Notes: a model not told the origin generated them from the letters alone. Shown: positions 8,575 through 15,714, counted from the first letter of the stretch. The stretch: DNA of 16,761 nt from DASZCR01 sp035942915 (GCA_035942915.1 DASZCR010000158.1:1-16761); one strand, 5' to 3'. Numbers and translations are program-made.

Positions 8575-9402
8575 ATGTTCGATAGCTTAGTCGAGTCTGG
8601 CTCGCATAAGGACGACCTTGCGCGCAAAGGCTCATTCTTTCTCGGCACGTTCGTAATCTACGGCGTGGTTCTGGTGGCGATTGCCATCGGGAGCGTCTTC
8701 TGGTACGACGCGCATCTGGAGAGCCAGAGCCTTGAGTTGGTGACGCTCGTGGCTCCCGTCCCGATGCAGCAGCAACAGGAGCAGAAGCCGGAGCAGAAAG
8801 AGGAGTCGAAGCCGGCGGCCAAGACCGACGAGCCGCAGGTCTCGATGCGTCAGGAAATCTCCGTCGTCGCGCCCGTCGTCCAAAGCAATCAGGTGGCGAA
8901 GGAGACGACCAAAGAGATTGCCCGTAACGTGCCGGTCGTCCTCGGTGACAGGAACATCGACGCCGCGCCGACATCAGCCCCGACCGGTCCCATCGGCCCC
9001 GGCACGGGCAGCGGCAGTGGACAGGGTAATGCCATTGGCCCGGTCGTGAGCGGCGGCGACGACGAGCCTCCGCCCGTCAGGGTGGTGGCAACGCCGACGC
9101 CTCCTCCGCCCAAACCGAAGACTATCGTTTCGGGCGGCGTCTTGAACGGCAAGGCCATCAGCAAGCCGCAGCCGCCCTACCCGCCCATCGCGAAGGCGGC
9201 GCGCGCCTCTGGCACCGTGACCGTACAGATTGTCGTCGATGAATCGGGGCGCGTCATCTCGGCCAGCGCCGTCAGCGGACACCCGCTGTTGCAGCAGGCG
9301 GCCGTCTCGGCGGCGCGTCAGGCCCGTTTCTCGCCGACGCTGCTCTCAGGGCAGCCCGTCAAGGTCTCGGGCGTTATCACCTACAACTTCGTGCTTCAGT
9401 AA
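8575..9402 (+). CDS. TonB-family energy transducer
   Basis: TonB-type proteins carry energy from an ExbB-ExbD motor across the periplasm to outer-membrane receptors. This 275-residue protein has a short cytosolic N-terminus, one membrane helix at about 20-43, and a long periplasmic linker. The linker is rich in Gln/Glu/Lys, then Pro and Gly (TPTPPPPKPK). The C-terminal TonB domain at about 195-275 contains PPYPPIAKAARASGTVTVQI, then VDESGRVISASAVSGHPLLQ and a final ITYNFVLQ strand. The Gly-rich stretch PIGPGTGSGSGQGNAIGP is typical of TonB proteins I associate with Acidobacteria. It leads a cluster with exbB and two exbD genes. No receptor gene lies in the window, so the transported substrate is unknown. 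I leave the symbol blank because TonB paralogues are common. Confidence 0.9.
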   Translation: MFDSLVESGSHKDDLARKGSFFLGTFVIYGVVLVAIAIGSVFWYDAHLESQSLELVTLVAPVPMQQQQEQKPEQKEESKPAAKTDEPQVSMRQEISVVAPVVQSNQVAKETTKEIARNVPVVLGDRNIDAAPTSAPTGPIGPGTGSGSGQGNAIGPVVSGGDDEPPPVRVVATPTPPPPKPKTIVSGGVLNGKAISKPQPPYPPIAKAARASGTVTVQIVVDESGRVISASAVSGHPLLQQAAVSAARQARFSPTLLSGQPVKVSGVITYNFVLQ

Positions 9403-9434
9403 CAGGGCGCGGGCTCGGCGCTCGTACCGTCGAA

Positions 9435-9467
9435 GCGTCTCGCGGCGTCGCACACGGCGCGAGATGC
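9435..9467 (+). other. Intercistronic hairpin, tonB–exbB gap
   Basis: GCGTCTCGCG (9435-9444) pairs with CGCGAGATGC (9458-9467), ten base pairs with one G·U, loop of 13 bases. No T-run follows. It lies between two genes that appear co-transcribed, suggesting RNA stability, processing or partial termination. Confidence 0.5.
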
Positions 9468-9533
9468 TCTCCGCGCCGTTCGGGCCGCCCCCTTCTCAAG
9501 CGCTCTTCGATATTTGCCAATAACGAAACCTTT

Positions 9534-9539
9534 GGAGGG
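9534..9539 (+). promoter_or_regulatory. Ribosome binding site that decides the exbB GTG start
   Basis: GGAGGG lies seven bases before GTG 9547. An in-frame TTG at 9514 lies upstream of this site and ATG 9553 would be 13 bases away, so GTG 9547 is the best start. Confidence 0.75.
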
Positions 9540-9546
9540 TTTTATC

Positions 9547-10323
9547 GTGACCATGCTCATGAGTATTTTCGGAAGCAAAGCGTTCAGCTTCTTCGTGTTC
9601 CTCTTTCAAGAGGCGGAGAAAAAAGAGGGCGGCGAGCTGGCTGAGGCGTTCACCATCACCGAGATGGTGAAGAACCTCGGATGGGTGGCGCTGACCGTTA
9701 TCGTCATCCTCCTCATCATGTCGATGTACTCCATCGCCATCATGGTTGAACGCTTCCTGACCTATTCGGCTGCCAAGAAACAGTCGCGCGAGTTTGCCCC
9801 GCGCGTCGCGCAGGCGCTCAAGAACGACCGCATCGAAGAGGCCATCAACATCAGCGACAAGCACAAGAAGTCGCACCTCGCGATGGTCGTCAACGCGGGT
9901 CTTCAGGAGTTCCGCGCACACGAACAATCTTCGGACATCTCAGGCGACGAGATGGAGGCCTCGAAGCGGGCGTTGCAACGTGCCATCGCGATTAAGTCGG
10001 CCGAGTTCAAACGCGGCCTCTCCGGACTCGCGACCATCGGTTCGACCGCCCCGTTCGTCGGACTCTTCGGCACGGTGTTCGGCATCATCAACGCGTTCAC
10101 CGGCATGAAGTCTGCGGAGTCGGCCGGTATCGGCGCGGTCGCTGGCGGTATTGCAGAGGCGCTGCTGACGACGGCTCTCGGTCTCGCCGTAGCCGTGCCC
10201 GCCGTGTGGCTCTTCAACTATTTCACGGGCAAGGTTGATGGCTTCATCGTCGAGATGGACAACTCGGCTTCGGAACTCATCGACTACTTCCTGAAGAACC
10301 GCACGCGGCAACTGAAGTCGTAA
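9547..10323 (+). CDS. exbB: ExbB/TolQ/MotA-family proton channel protein
   Basis: ExbB forms the oligomeric scaffold of the proton-driven ExbB-ExbD motor that energises TonB. The 258-residue product, from GTG 9547, has a periplasmic N-terminal part, helix 1 at about 45-66, and a cytosolic domain with charged helices. Two more helices carry the family signatures: STAPFVGLFGTVFGIINAF, then GGIAEALLTTALGLAVAVPA. The Thr residues and small-residue pattern of these helices match the channel-lining face known for ExbB and TolQ. TolQ cannot be excluded by motif alone, but the TonB-like gene upstream and two exbD genes downstream favour ExbB. The product ends in a basic tail (KNRTRQLKS). The gaps to neighbours, about 144 and 148 bases, are unusually long for this operon and hold GC-rich hairpins. 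Confidence 0.93.
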   Translation: MTMLMSIFGSKAFSFFVFLFQEAEKKEGGELAEAFTITEMVKNLGWVALTVIVILLIMSMYSIAIMVERFLTYSAAKKQSREFAPRVAQALKNDRIEEAINISDKHKKSHLAMVVNAGLQEFRAHEQSSDISGDEMEASKRALQRAIAIKSAEFKRGLSGLATIGSTAPFVGLFGTVFGIINAFTGMKSAESAGIGAVAGGIAEALLTTALGLAVAVPAVWLFNYFTGKVDGFIVEMDNSASELIDYFLKNRTRQLKS

Positions 10324-10327
10324 GCTT

Positions 10328-10422
10328 GGGGCACGAAGGTACGCCTGCCCCGTAAAGGTTTCGGCAGCGCCGCCGGCCGCATCGCACGCGGCGACGTTCG
10401 TCGCTCCATGCGACGGCGGCGC
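10328..10422 (+). other. Intercistronic hairpins, exbB–exbD1 gap
   Basis: A first stem pairs GGGGCA (10328-10333) with TGCCCC (10346-10351). A larger one pairs GCGCCGCCG (10367-10375) with CGGCGGCGC (10414-10422), then TCGCA (10382-10386) with TGCGA (10409-10413), and inside GCGACG (10391-10396) with CGTCGC (10399-10404). No T-run follows either. Strong structure between ExbB and ExbD could tune their ratio. Confidence 0.55.
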
Positions 10423-10471
10423 GCATCTAATGTCGAGAGGGGCGCACCGCATTTCAAGGAGATTTTGAGTT

Positions 10472-10960
10472 ATGGCAATGTCAGGAGGCGGAAGTGGCGG
10501 AGGCAGCGCGAGCGGACTGACGTCCGAGATTAACGTCACGCCGATGGTCGACATCATGTTGGTGCTGCTGATTATCTTCATGGTGATTACGCCGTTTCTT
10601 CAGCAGGGCGTCTCGGTTGCGCTCCCGCGCGACATGAAGAACCCGGACGAAGACCCGGCGATTATCAAGGAGACTTCGGTCGTCGTCGCCATCACGGCCG
10701 ACAACAAGCTCTACATCGGCAAGAAGCCGATTGAGAAGACCGAACTCAAGTCTGAGATTGACAAGAAGATGGAGACGAAGAAGCCCGAAGAGCGCATCGT
10801 CTACATCCGCAGCGACGTCGGCACCAAGTATGGCACGGTCGTCGATACGATTAACACGATTCGTGAATCGGGCATCGACCAAATCGGGCTTGTCGCCGAC
10901 AAGAAGAAGGGGCCGGGCGCGGCCGAACCTGCGCCTGCGACGGGCGGGCCGACCTCTTAA
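10472..10960 (+). CDS. exbD: ExbD/TolR-family protein, first copy
   Basis: ExbD supplies the proton-carrying aspartate of the ExbB-ExbD motor. This 162-residue protein has a Gly/Ser-rich cytosolic N-terminus, then INVTPMVDIMLVLLIIFMVI, with Asp27 at the conserved position in the membrane helix (about 25-44). The periplasmic domain runs VVVAITADNKLYIGKKPI to RIVYIRSDVGTKYGTVVDTI, the usual ExbD/TolR fold, and ends in an Ala/Pro/Gly-rich tail. AAGGAG (10456-10461) lies ten bases before ATG 10472. Met3 is an alternative start with little effect. It is followed by a second, clearly different exbD, so the motor may contain mixed ExbD dimers or two motors may share one ExbB. Confidence 0.94.
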   Translation: MAMSGGGSGGGSASGLTSEINVTPMVDIMLVLLIIFMVITPFLQQGVSVALPRDMKNPDEDPAIIKETSVVVAITADNKLYIGKKPIEKTELKSEIDKKMETKKPEERIVYIRSDVGTKYGTVVDTINTIRESGIDQIGLVADKKKGPGAAEPAPATGGPTS

Positions 10961-10994
10961 GGCGCGGCGCGAGAAGAATATTAGAGGTGGGGAC

Positions 10995-11030
10995 TTGAGG
11001 CCGACGCCAGAGAGCGAGCGCGCGTCTCAA
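10995..11030 (+). other. Intercistronic hairpin, exbD1–exbD2 gap
   Basis: TTGA (10995-10998) and GACGC (11003-11007) pair with GCGTC (11022-11026) and TCAA (11027-11030), with a four-base GGCC bulge on the left. This is the weakest hairpin of the cluster; the 108-base gap is otherwise featureless except for the GGAGG site (11053-11057) of the next gene. Confidence 0.3.
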
Positions 11031-11068
11031 AGTGGTCTCCGCAGCGAAGCACGGAGGATTTATCGGTT

Positions 11069-11581
11069 ATGGGAATGAGTGCAGGAGGCGGCAGCGGCAC
11101 CGGCGCACAGCCGAACATCAACGTTACGCCGCTGATTGATATTCTGCTGGTGCTGCTGATTATCTTCATGGTCATTACGCCCTTGAAGCCTGCCCGCTTC
11201 AAGACGCTCGTGCCGGAAAAGAGCGAGGAATTGAGTTCGGCCGCCAAGCAGAGCCCGCGCACGCTGAGCGTCGCTATCACCAAAGACCTGAAAGTGACGC
11301 TCACGCGTGGTCAGACGCAGATTGCCGAGGCTTCGGTCAACGACACCGGCCCCATCGCCCAGCGGCTCGCACAGGAATTCAAGGAGCGCAGGGAGGCCAA
11401 CGATTGGAGACCCGGCTTCGAGAACAGGCCTGAATTGTCGCCCGACGAGCGCATCGAGAAGACCGTCTTCCTGAAAGCGCCTGAGTCGTTCAACTACGGC
11501 GAGGTCGTCAAAGTCATCGACGCCGTGAAGGGCGCGGGTGCCAACCCTGTCGGCTTGCAGACAGAGTTGCTGGAGCCTTAA
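11069..11581 (+). CDS. exbD: ExbD/TolR-family protein, second copy with insertion
   Basis: This 170-residue product has the same plan as the gene upstream: Gly-rich N-terminus, INVTPLIDILLVLLIIFMVI with Asp24 in the membrane helix, then a periplasmic domain. Its periplasmic part diverges: it lacks the Ala/Pro tail of the first copy. It also carries an extra charged stretch around ERREANDWRPGFENRPELSP before the strand EKTVFLKAPESFNYGEVVKV. The conserved Asp and P(L/M)(I/V)D motif are intact, so it should be active in proton coupling. GGAGG (11053-11057) is 11 bases upstream of ATG 11069. Divergence of the two copies suggests an old duplication and different roles, for example heterodimer formation, rather than recent redundancy. 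Confidence 0.93.
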   Translation: MGMSAGGGSGTGAQPNINVTPLIDILLVLLIIFMVITPLKPARFKTLVPEKSEELSSAAKQSPRTLSVAITKDLKVTLTRGQTQIAEASVNDTGPIAQRLAQEFKERREANDWRPGFENRPELSPDERIEKTVFLKAPESFNYGEVVKVIDAVKGAGANPVGLQTELLEP

Positions 11582-11606
11582 GCGAGCAGGCAAGCGCGTG
11601 TGAGGT

Positions 11607-11641
11607 GTTCTGCCGCTCGCGCGGGCGGGCGAGGGCGGAAC
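11607..11641 (+). other. Intercistronic hairpin, exbD2–TPR gene gap
   Basis: GTTCTGCC (11607-11614) pairs with GGCGGAAC (11634-11641) with one G·U, and CTCGC (11616-11620) with GCGAG (11629-11633), leaving one bulged G. That is 13 pairs with an eight-base loop. No T-run follows directly. It is among the strongest hairpins of the cluster. Confidence 0.5.
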
Positions 11642-11710
11642 GCTCCCGCACCTTTGCCGTCTCGGTCGCCGGTATCGCTTCACACAAAATCTTCGGGAGC
11701 CATTAAATCA

Positions 11711-12568
11711 ATGAAACTCTCTCTCGCCAGGATACCTTTGCTGCTCCTTGCCCTAGTCGTGCTCGGAGCCGGTTCCGGCTGCGGTTTCGTCAACAAGATT
11801 CGCGCCAAGAACGCACTCAACGAGGGCGCGCGCGCCTACAAGGATGGCAGGTTCGCCGAAGCGCAGGCGAAATTCGAGGAGGCTCTCGCGCTCGACCCTG
11901 AGCAGCAGTACGCGCCGGTCTTCCGCGCCCGCGCCATCCTTCAGCAGTACAAGCCCGGCGTCGATACACCGGAGAACATCGCGCGCGGCAACGCCGCCAT
12001 CGAAGCCTTCAAGTCGCTGCTCGAAAAAGACCCGAACAACGACGAGGCTTTCACCAACGTCACCGTTCTCTACCGCAACATGCGTGACGAGGAGAAGGAG
12101 AATGCGTGGCTCATGCAGCGCGCCAACTCCGAGAGCGCGCCAAAGGAGAAACGCTCCGACGTTTACACCATCCTCGCCAGTAAACAGTGGAACTGCTCCT
12201 TCGACATCACCGAGCAGAAGGAGAACAAGGCCACCGTCACCAAAGGCGATGCGGTCGTCATCGAATACAAGAAGCCTGCCAATCAGGCCGACTTCGACCG
12301 CGCGCGCGCCTGTGTGGATAGAGGTCTGGAACTGGCGCAGAAGGCCATCGACCTCAATCCGGACAATCCGAGCGCGTGGTCTTACAAGACGAACCTTTTG
12401 CGCGAGATGTCGAAGTTCGCGCAGATGGAGGGCAATGCCGAACAGAAGGCCAGCTACGACCAGCAGGCCAGCGAGGCCGAGGCCATTCAGGCGCGTCTGA
12501 CCGAAGAACAGGCGAAGAAGAAAGAGGCTGAGGAGGCTAAGAAATCTCCGTCGCCGCCCGCAGGCTAA
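11711..12568 (+). CDS. TPR-repeat lipoprotein of unknown function
   Basis: I recognise the fold type but not a named family. The 285-residue product begins MKLSLARIPLLLLALVVLG, a signal peptide, with Cys24 as the probable lipid-modified residue. The lipobox AGSGC has Gly at -3, which is non-canonical. Tetratricopeptide-like helices follow: ALNEGARAYKDGRFAEAQAK to EEALALDP at about 38-67, KSLLEKDPNNDEAFTNV later, and a last one ending AIDLNPDNPSAWSYKTNLL. Cys162 and Cys201 could form a disulfide. The C-terminus is a charged helix ending SPSPPAG. I chose ATG 11711 because GGGAG (11695-11699) precedes it; the frame is open upstream to 11600 but without signal-peptide character. Its place after exbD2 suggests a periplasmic partner of the TonB system, which is inference. 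Confidence 0.85.
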   Translation: MKLSLARIPLLLLALVVLGAGSGCGFVNKIRAKNALNEGARAYKDGRFAEAQAKFEEALALDPEQQYAPVFRARAILQQYKPGVDTPENIARGNAAIEAFKSLLEKDPNNDEAFTNVTVLYRNMRDEEKENAWLMQRANSESAPKEKRSDVYTILASKQWNCSFDITEQKENKATVTKGDAVVIEYKKPANQADFDRARACVDRGLELAQKAIDLNPDNPSAWSYKTNLLREMSKFAQMEGNAEQKASYDQQASEAEAIQARLTEEQAKKKEAEEAKKSPSPPAG

Positions 12569-12591
12569 CACCGCTCGCCATTCGTCTCCAC

Positions 12592-12632
12592 AGGTGATGC
12601 TCGACTTTCCGGTCGGGCATCACCTATTCTTA
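12592..12632 (+). terminator. Hairpin between TPR gene and rel, possible weak terminator
   Basis: A 14-bp stem pairs 12592-12605 (AGGTGATGCTCGAC) with 12612-12625 (GTCGGGCATCACCT), with one internal U·G pair and a six-base loop. The following ATTCTTAT is only moderately T-rich. It could end tonB-cluster transcription or act in the rel leader, since rel starts 18 bases later. The GGTGAT/ATCACC arms recall the heptamer units elsewhere in the window. Confidence 0.5.
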
Positions 12633-12643
12633 TCTCGACTTCT

Positions 12644-14842
12644 ATGATTCGCATCGAGGAAATCGTCGAAAAGGTCGGCCGCAACCATCCGCAGGCCGAC
12701 CTCGACTTGGTGCGACGCGCCTACGTCTTCTCCGCGCGTGAGCACAAGGGGCAGACGCGCGCCTCCGGCGAACCCTACCTCGTACACCCTCTGGAAGTCG
12801 CCAATATCCTTGCCGACATGCAGTTGGACGAAGTCTCGGTGGCGACGGGGCTGCTCCATGACGTGGTCGAAGATACGCTGGTCGAGCCGGAAATTATCAG
12901 GAAGTATTTCGGCGAAGAGATTGCGCATCTGGTCGATGGCCTGACGAAAATCGCGCAGATTAGCAATCAATCGAAGGAGGAGCAGCAGGCCGAAAACGTG
13001 CGCAAGATGCTGCTGGCGATGGTCGATGACGTGCGCGTCGTGCTGGTCAAACTGGCCGACCGCCTGCACAACATGCGCACGCTGCATCATCTCAAACCGG
13101 AGAAACGCCGACGCATCGCGCAGGAGACTTTAGACATCTTCGCGCCCATCGCGCACCGTCTCGGCATGGGTCGCCTGCGCGGCGAACTCGAAGACCTCGC
13201 CTTCCAACATCTCGAACCGGAAGAGTACCGCGAACTGTCTTCGCAACTCGAACAGCGCCGCCCCGAACACGAGGCGTTCCTCGACGGCGTCACGCGGCGC
13301 ATCGAGGAGCGCATGAGAGAGGCCGAAGTGCCGGTCGTCCGTGTCGAAGGGCGCGTCAAGCGTCTCTACTCGATTTGGAAGAAACTGAAGCGTCAGAAAA
13401 TCGGGCTTGACCAGGTCTACGACCTCATCGCCGTCCGCGTCATCACACCCAACGAAGTGCGCTACTGCTACGCCGCGCTCGGCGTCATCCAGAACGCCTG
13501 GCAACCGATTCCCGGTCGCATCAAGGACTGGATTGCGACGCCGCGCGACAACCTCTATCAATCGCTCCACACTTCCGTCATCGGCTCGAAGGGACAGCCC
13601 TTCGAGGTGCAGATTCGCACAGAGGAGATGCACCGCACGGCCGAAGAGGGCGTCGCCGCACACTGGAAGTACAAGGAAGGCAAACGCGGCGCGCGCGACG
13701 ACGACGAGGCTTTCCAGTGGCTCCGCTCCCTCGTCGAATGGTCGCAGGAAGTCAAAGACTCGCGTGACTTTCTCGAATCTCTCAAGCTCGACCTCTATCC
13801 CAAAGACGTTTACGCCTTCACGCCGATGGGCAAGGTCATCCAACTGCCACGCGGCGCAACACCCGTCGACTTCGCCTACACCATTCACACAGAAGTCGGC
13901 AACACCTGCACGGGCGCGCGCATCAACGGCCGGATTGTTCCTTTGAAGACGACGATTCAGAACGGTGACGTGGTCGAGATTCTGACCAACCCGAACGCGC
14001 ACCCCTCACGCGACTGGCTCAACTTCGTCGTCACCACGCGCGCACGCAACCGCGTCCGCCACTGGGTCGCCGAACAGCAACGCGCCGCCTCAATCGAAAT
14101 CGGACGAAAGCTCTTTGAGAAGGAGGCGGCTCGCTTTCAACTCCCGGCCAAGAAACTGCTCGGCGACTCGAACGGCGACTTCAAGCGTATCGCCAACGAA
14201 TACGGCTACGGCCGCGTCGATGACCTGTTGGCCGCCATCGGCTACGGCAAACTCGTCCCGCGCAACGTCATCTCCAAACTGCTCGGCCCGGACAAGTTCG
14301 CCGAACTCGACGAGCGCAAAGAATCGCGCCTGCGAAGCGGCGTGACGGCGGGCGTTCAAGCGGTCAAACGTCTCATCCGCCTCGGCGACGACTCCATCAT
14401 CGTGCGCGGTATCGACGACCTGCTGGTTGCGCGCGCTCGCTGTTGCAGCCCCGTGCGGGGCGAAGAGATTGTCGGCTACGTAACGCTCGGCAAGGGCGTG
14501 GCCGTCCACGCCAAACGCTGCAAGAACGTTCAGCAGTTGATGGTCAACCCGGAGCGCATCGTCGAAGTCGAATGGGCGGGACGTGAAGACCAATCGGCTT
14601 ATGCCGTCAAACTGCTCGCCATCACGGAGAATCGGACGGGGATGATTGCCGGTATCACGGGAGCTATCTCGGACATGAAGACCGGCATCCGAGATGCGCG
14701 CGCCACCGTCGCTCCCGACAACAAAGGACGCATCGAAGTGACGGTCGAAGTCTTCGACGTCAAGCATCTCGACAAGGTGATGACCTCGATTCGCAAAGTT
14801 CCGGGCGTCATCGACGTAGAGCGCGTGCAGGGTGCGCCCTGA
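12644..14842 (+). CDS. Bifunctional (p)ppGpp synthetase/hydrolase Rel (RelA/SpoT homologue)
   Basis: This enzyme makes (p)ppGpp from ATP and GTP/GDP and also hydrolyses it, setting the stringent response. In 732 residues I see the HD hydrolase (His48, His72-Asp73 in LLHDVVEDT, Asp139 in KLADRLHNMRTL), then the synthetase. The synthetase has RIKD at 292-295, YQSLHTSVIG, and Glu321 in FEVQIRTEEMHRTAEEG. The RxKD form and the intact HD site are typical of bifunctional long enzymes; monofunctional RelA has ExDD. TGS follows at about 386-447 (DVYAFTPMGKVIQLPRGATP), then the Cys-containing RIS/ZFD segment at about 598-628 (RCCSPVRGEEIVGYVTLGKG) and ACT at about 652-728. The domain set is complete. 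No Shine-Dalgarno site precedes ATG 12644, and a strong hairpin lies just upstream. Confidence 0.97.
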   Translation: MIRIEEIVEKVGRNHPQADLDLVRRAYVFSAREHKGQTRASGEPYLVHPLEVANILADMQLDEVSVATGLLHDVVEDTLVEPEIIRKYFGEEIAHLVDGLTKIAQISNQSKEEQQAENVRKMLLAMVDDVRVVLVKLADRLHNMRTLHHLKPEKRRRIAQETLDIFAPIAHRLGMGRLRGELEDLAFQHLEPEEYRELSSQLEQRRPEHEAFLDGVTRRIEERMREAEVPVVRVEGRVKRLYSIWKKLKRQKIGLDQVYDLIAVRVITPNEVRYCYAALGVIQNAWQPIPGRIKDWIATPRDNLYQSLHTSVIGSKGQPFEVQIRTEEMHRTAEEGVAAHWKYKEGKRGARDDDEAFQWLRSLVEWSQEVKDSRDFLESLKLDLYPKDVYAFTPMGKVIQLPRGATPVDFAYTIHTEVGNTCTGARINGRIVPLKTTIQNGDVVEILTNPNAHPSRDWLNFVVTTRARNRVRHWVAEQQRAASIEIGRKLFEKEAARFQLPAKKLLGDSNGDFKRIANEYGYGRVDDLLAAIGYGKLVPRNVISKLLGPDKFAELDERKESRLRSGVTAGVQAVKRLIRLGDDSIIVRGIDDLLVARARCCSPVRGEEIVGYVTLGKGVAVHAKRCKNVQQLMVNPERIVEVEWAGREDQSAYAVKLLAITENRTGMIAGITGAISDMKTGIRDARATVAPDNKGRIEVTVEVFDVKHLDKVMTSIRKVPGVIDVERVQGAP

Positions 14843-14851
14843 CCGGCTTGT

Positions 14852-14881
14852 TTGCCGCGCGCCGAAGCTTTCTGTTAAAAT
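14852..14881 (+). promoter_or_regulatory. Promoter candidate for ridA
   Basis: TTGCCG (14852-14857) and TAAAAT (14876-14881) are 18 bases apart. The -10 matches consensus at five of six positions. It lies in the gap after rel and would start transcription about 35 bases before the ridA GTG. The -35 is weak, so read-through from rel is an alternative. Confidence 0.4.
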
Positions 14882-14923
14882 ACGCGGTTTGTTTTGGAAG
14901 ACGGAAAAGAGGTTATCCAGACA

Positions 14924-15301
14924 GTGAAGCAGATTGTCGCAACCAGAGAAGCACCGCAGGCCATCGGCCCTTATTCGCAGGCCGTGCGCGCAGGCGGTTT
15001 AGTCTTCCTCTCCGGCCAGATTCCCCTCGACCCGCAGACCGGCGAGTTCGTCGCGGGCGGCATCGCCGAGCAGACCGAGCAGGTCTTACGCAACATCTCA
15101 AAGGTGCTCGAAGCGGCCGGGACGGGCCTCGACCGCGTCGTCAAAACGACGGTCTATCTGGCCGACATGGACGATTTCGTCGCGATGAACGAAGTCTACA
15201 AGCGTTATTTCGACACCGAGCCTCCGGCGCGCTCGACCGTGCAGGCGGCACGTCTGCCGCGCGATGCGCGCGTCGAAATCGATGCCGTCGCCGTCGCCTG
15301 A
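14924..15301 (+). CDS. ridA: RidA family reactive enamine/imine deaminase
   Basis: RidA hydrolyses reactive 2-aminoacrylate and related enamines released by PLP enzymes, protecting other PLP enzymes. The 125-residue product matches the usual length. Family motifs are APQAIGPYSQAV near the N-terminus, GLVFLSGQIPLDPQTGE, then TVYLADMDDFVAMNEVY and PPARSTVQAARLPRDARVEI. Arg103 in ARST is at the position of the conserved catalytic arginine, so activity is expected. I chose GTG 14924 because AGAGG (14908-14912) lies 11 bases upstream and the family starts with KxIVATxEAP. A TTG at 14894 would extend the protein by ten atypical residues. It follows rel with an 81-base gap and faces rpmB tail to tail. 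Confidence 0.96.
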   Translation: MKQIVATREAPQAIGPYSQAVRAGGLVFLSGQIPLDPQTGEFVAGGIAEQTEQVLRNISKVLEAAGTGLDRVVKTTVYLADMDDFVAMNEVYKRYFDTEPPARSTVQAARLPRDARVEIDAVAVA

Positions 15302-15330
15302 TGAGGCCGCGAGCAGTCTGCGCGGCGTAG

Positions 15331-15394
15331 GAAAATAAAGGGCGGCCGCGCCTTCTGAAGAGTCCTCTCTCGACTCTGTCAGGCGCAGCCGCCC
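15331..15394 (-). terminator. Intrinsic terminator of rpmB, possibly bidirectional
   Basis: Bases 15340-15352 (GGGCGGCCGCGCC) pair with 15382-15394 (GGCGCAGCCGCCC) with one mismatch, and AGAGT (15359-15363) pairs with ACTCT (15373-15377) inside. Read on the minus strand, the stem is followed by CTTTATTTTCC, a proper U-rich tail. On the plus strand only a short TTT follows, so termination of ridA would be weaker. Confidence 0.75.
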
Positions 15395-15427
15395 GCGTTT
15401 GAAAAGATGTGTGAAAGGCGAACCCGC

Positions 15428-15622
15428 TCAGACCGCTTTCGCGACCTTGCCCGCCTTGATGCAACTCGTGCAGACCTTCATGCGTTGCGCGCCGCCCTGC
15501 GGACGCTGGACGCGGATGGATTGCAGGTTCGGGTCGAAGCGGCGGCGCGTGCGGTTGTTCGCGTGCGAGACATTATTGCCGAATTGCGGCCCCTTGCCGC
15601 AGACTTCGCATCGTTTAGCCAT
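15428..15622 (-). CDS. rpmB: 50S ribosomal protein L28
   Basis: L28 is a small RNA-binding protein of the large subunit. The 64-residue product starts MAKRCEVCGKGPQFGNNVSH and continues NNRTRRRFDPNLQSIRV, a textbook L28 signature. Cys5, Cys8, Cys51 and Cys54 form two CxxC pairs, so this is the zinc-binding form. I chose the ATG at 15620-15622 because the family starts with MAxxC and a GGAGG (15637-15641 on the plus strand, CCTCC) lies upstream. The spacing of 14 bases is longer than usual. The frame stays open to 15700, but that stretch is non-conserved and coincides with the leader hairpin. It has its own promoter and terminator, is not paired with rpmG, and is divergent from the parvulin gene. 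Confidence 0.96.
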   Translation of the reverse strand: MAKRCEVCGKGPQFGNNVSHANNRTRRRFDPNLQSIRVQRPQGGAQRMKVCTSCIKAGKVAKAV

Positions 15623-15647
15623 GATTTGTTTTGAAACCTCCGGGCAG

Positions 15648-15698
15648 TAAAAAGCGCCGCCATACTCGCCTTCGTCCATACGGTTGCGACGGCGGCGC
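15648..15698 (-). promoter_or_regulatory. Terminator-like hairpin in the rpmB leader (candidate attenuator)
   Basis: On the minus strand GCGCCGCC (15698-15691) pairs perfectly with GGCGGCGC (15661-15654) and is followed directly by TTTTTA (15653-15648). The loop can form an inner TCGC/GCGA stem. This is intrinsic-terminator architecture, but it sits between the promoter and the GGAGG of rpmB, only about ten bases after the expected transcript start. TTTGAAAC occurs on both sides (plus strand 15630-15637 and 15702-15709). Confidence 0.65.
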
Positions 15699-15714
15699 AC
15701 GTTTGAAACGAAAA

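Noticed and set aside
8400..8585. Small plus-strand frame in the tonB leader
   Set aside because: Runs into the tonB start, no Shine-Dalgarno site, unremarkable sequence; the region is better explained as leader.
11600..11710. Upstream extension of the TPR lipoprotein
   Set aside because: It would bury the signal peptide 37 residues inside and bypass the GGGAG site.
13130..14002. 290-codon open frame on the minus strand
   Set aside because: It is antisense to the rel synthetase and TGS region, has no family features and no ribosome site.
15623..15700. N-terminal extension of L28 to the minus-strand ATG at 15700
   Set aside because: Not conserved in L28, encoded by the leader hairpin, and a GGAGG site supports the internal ATG.
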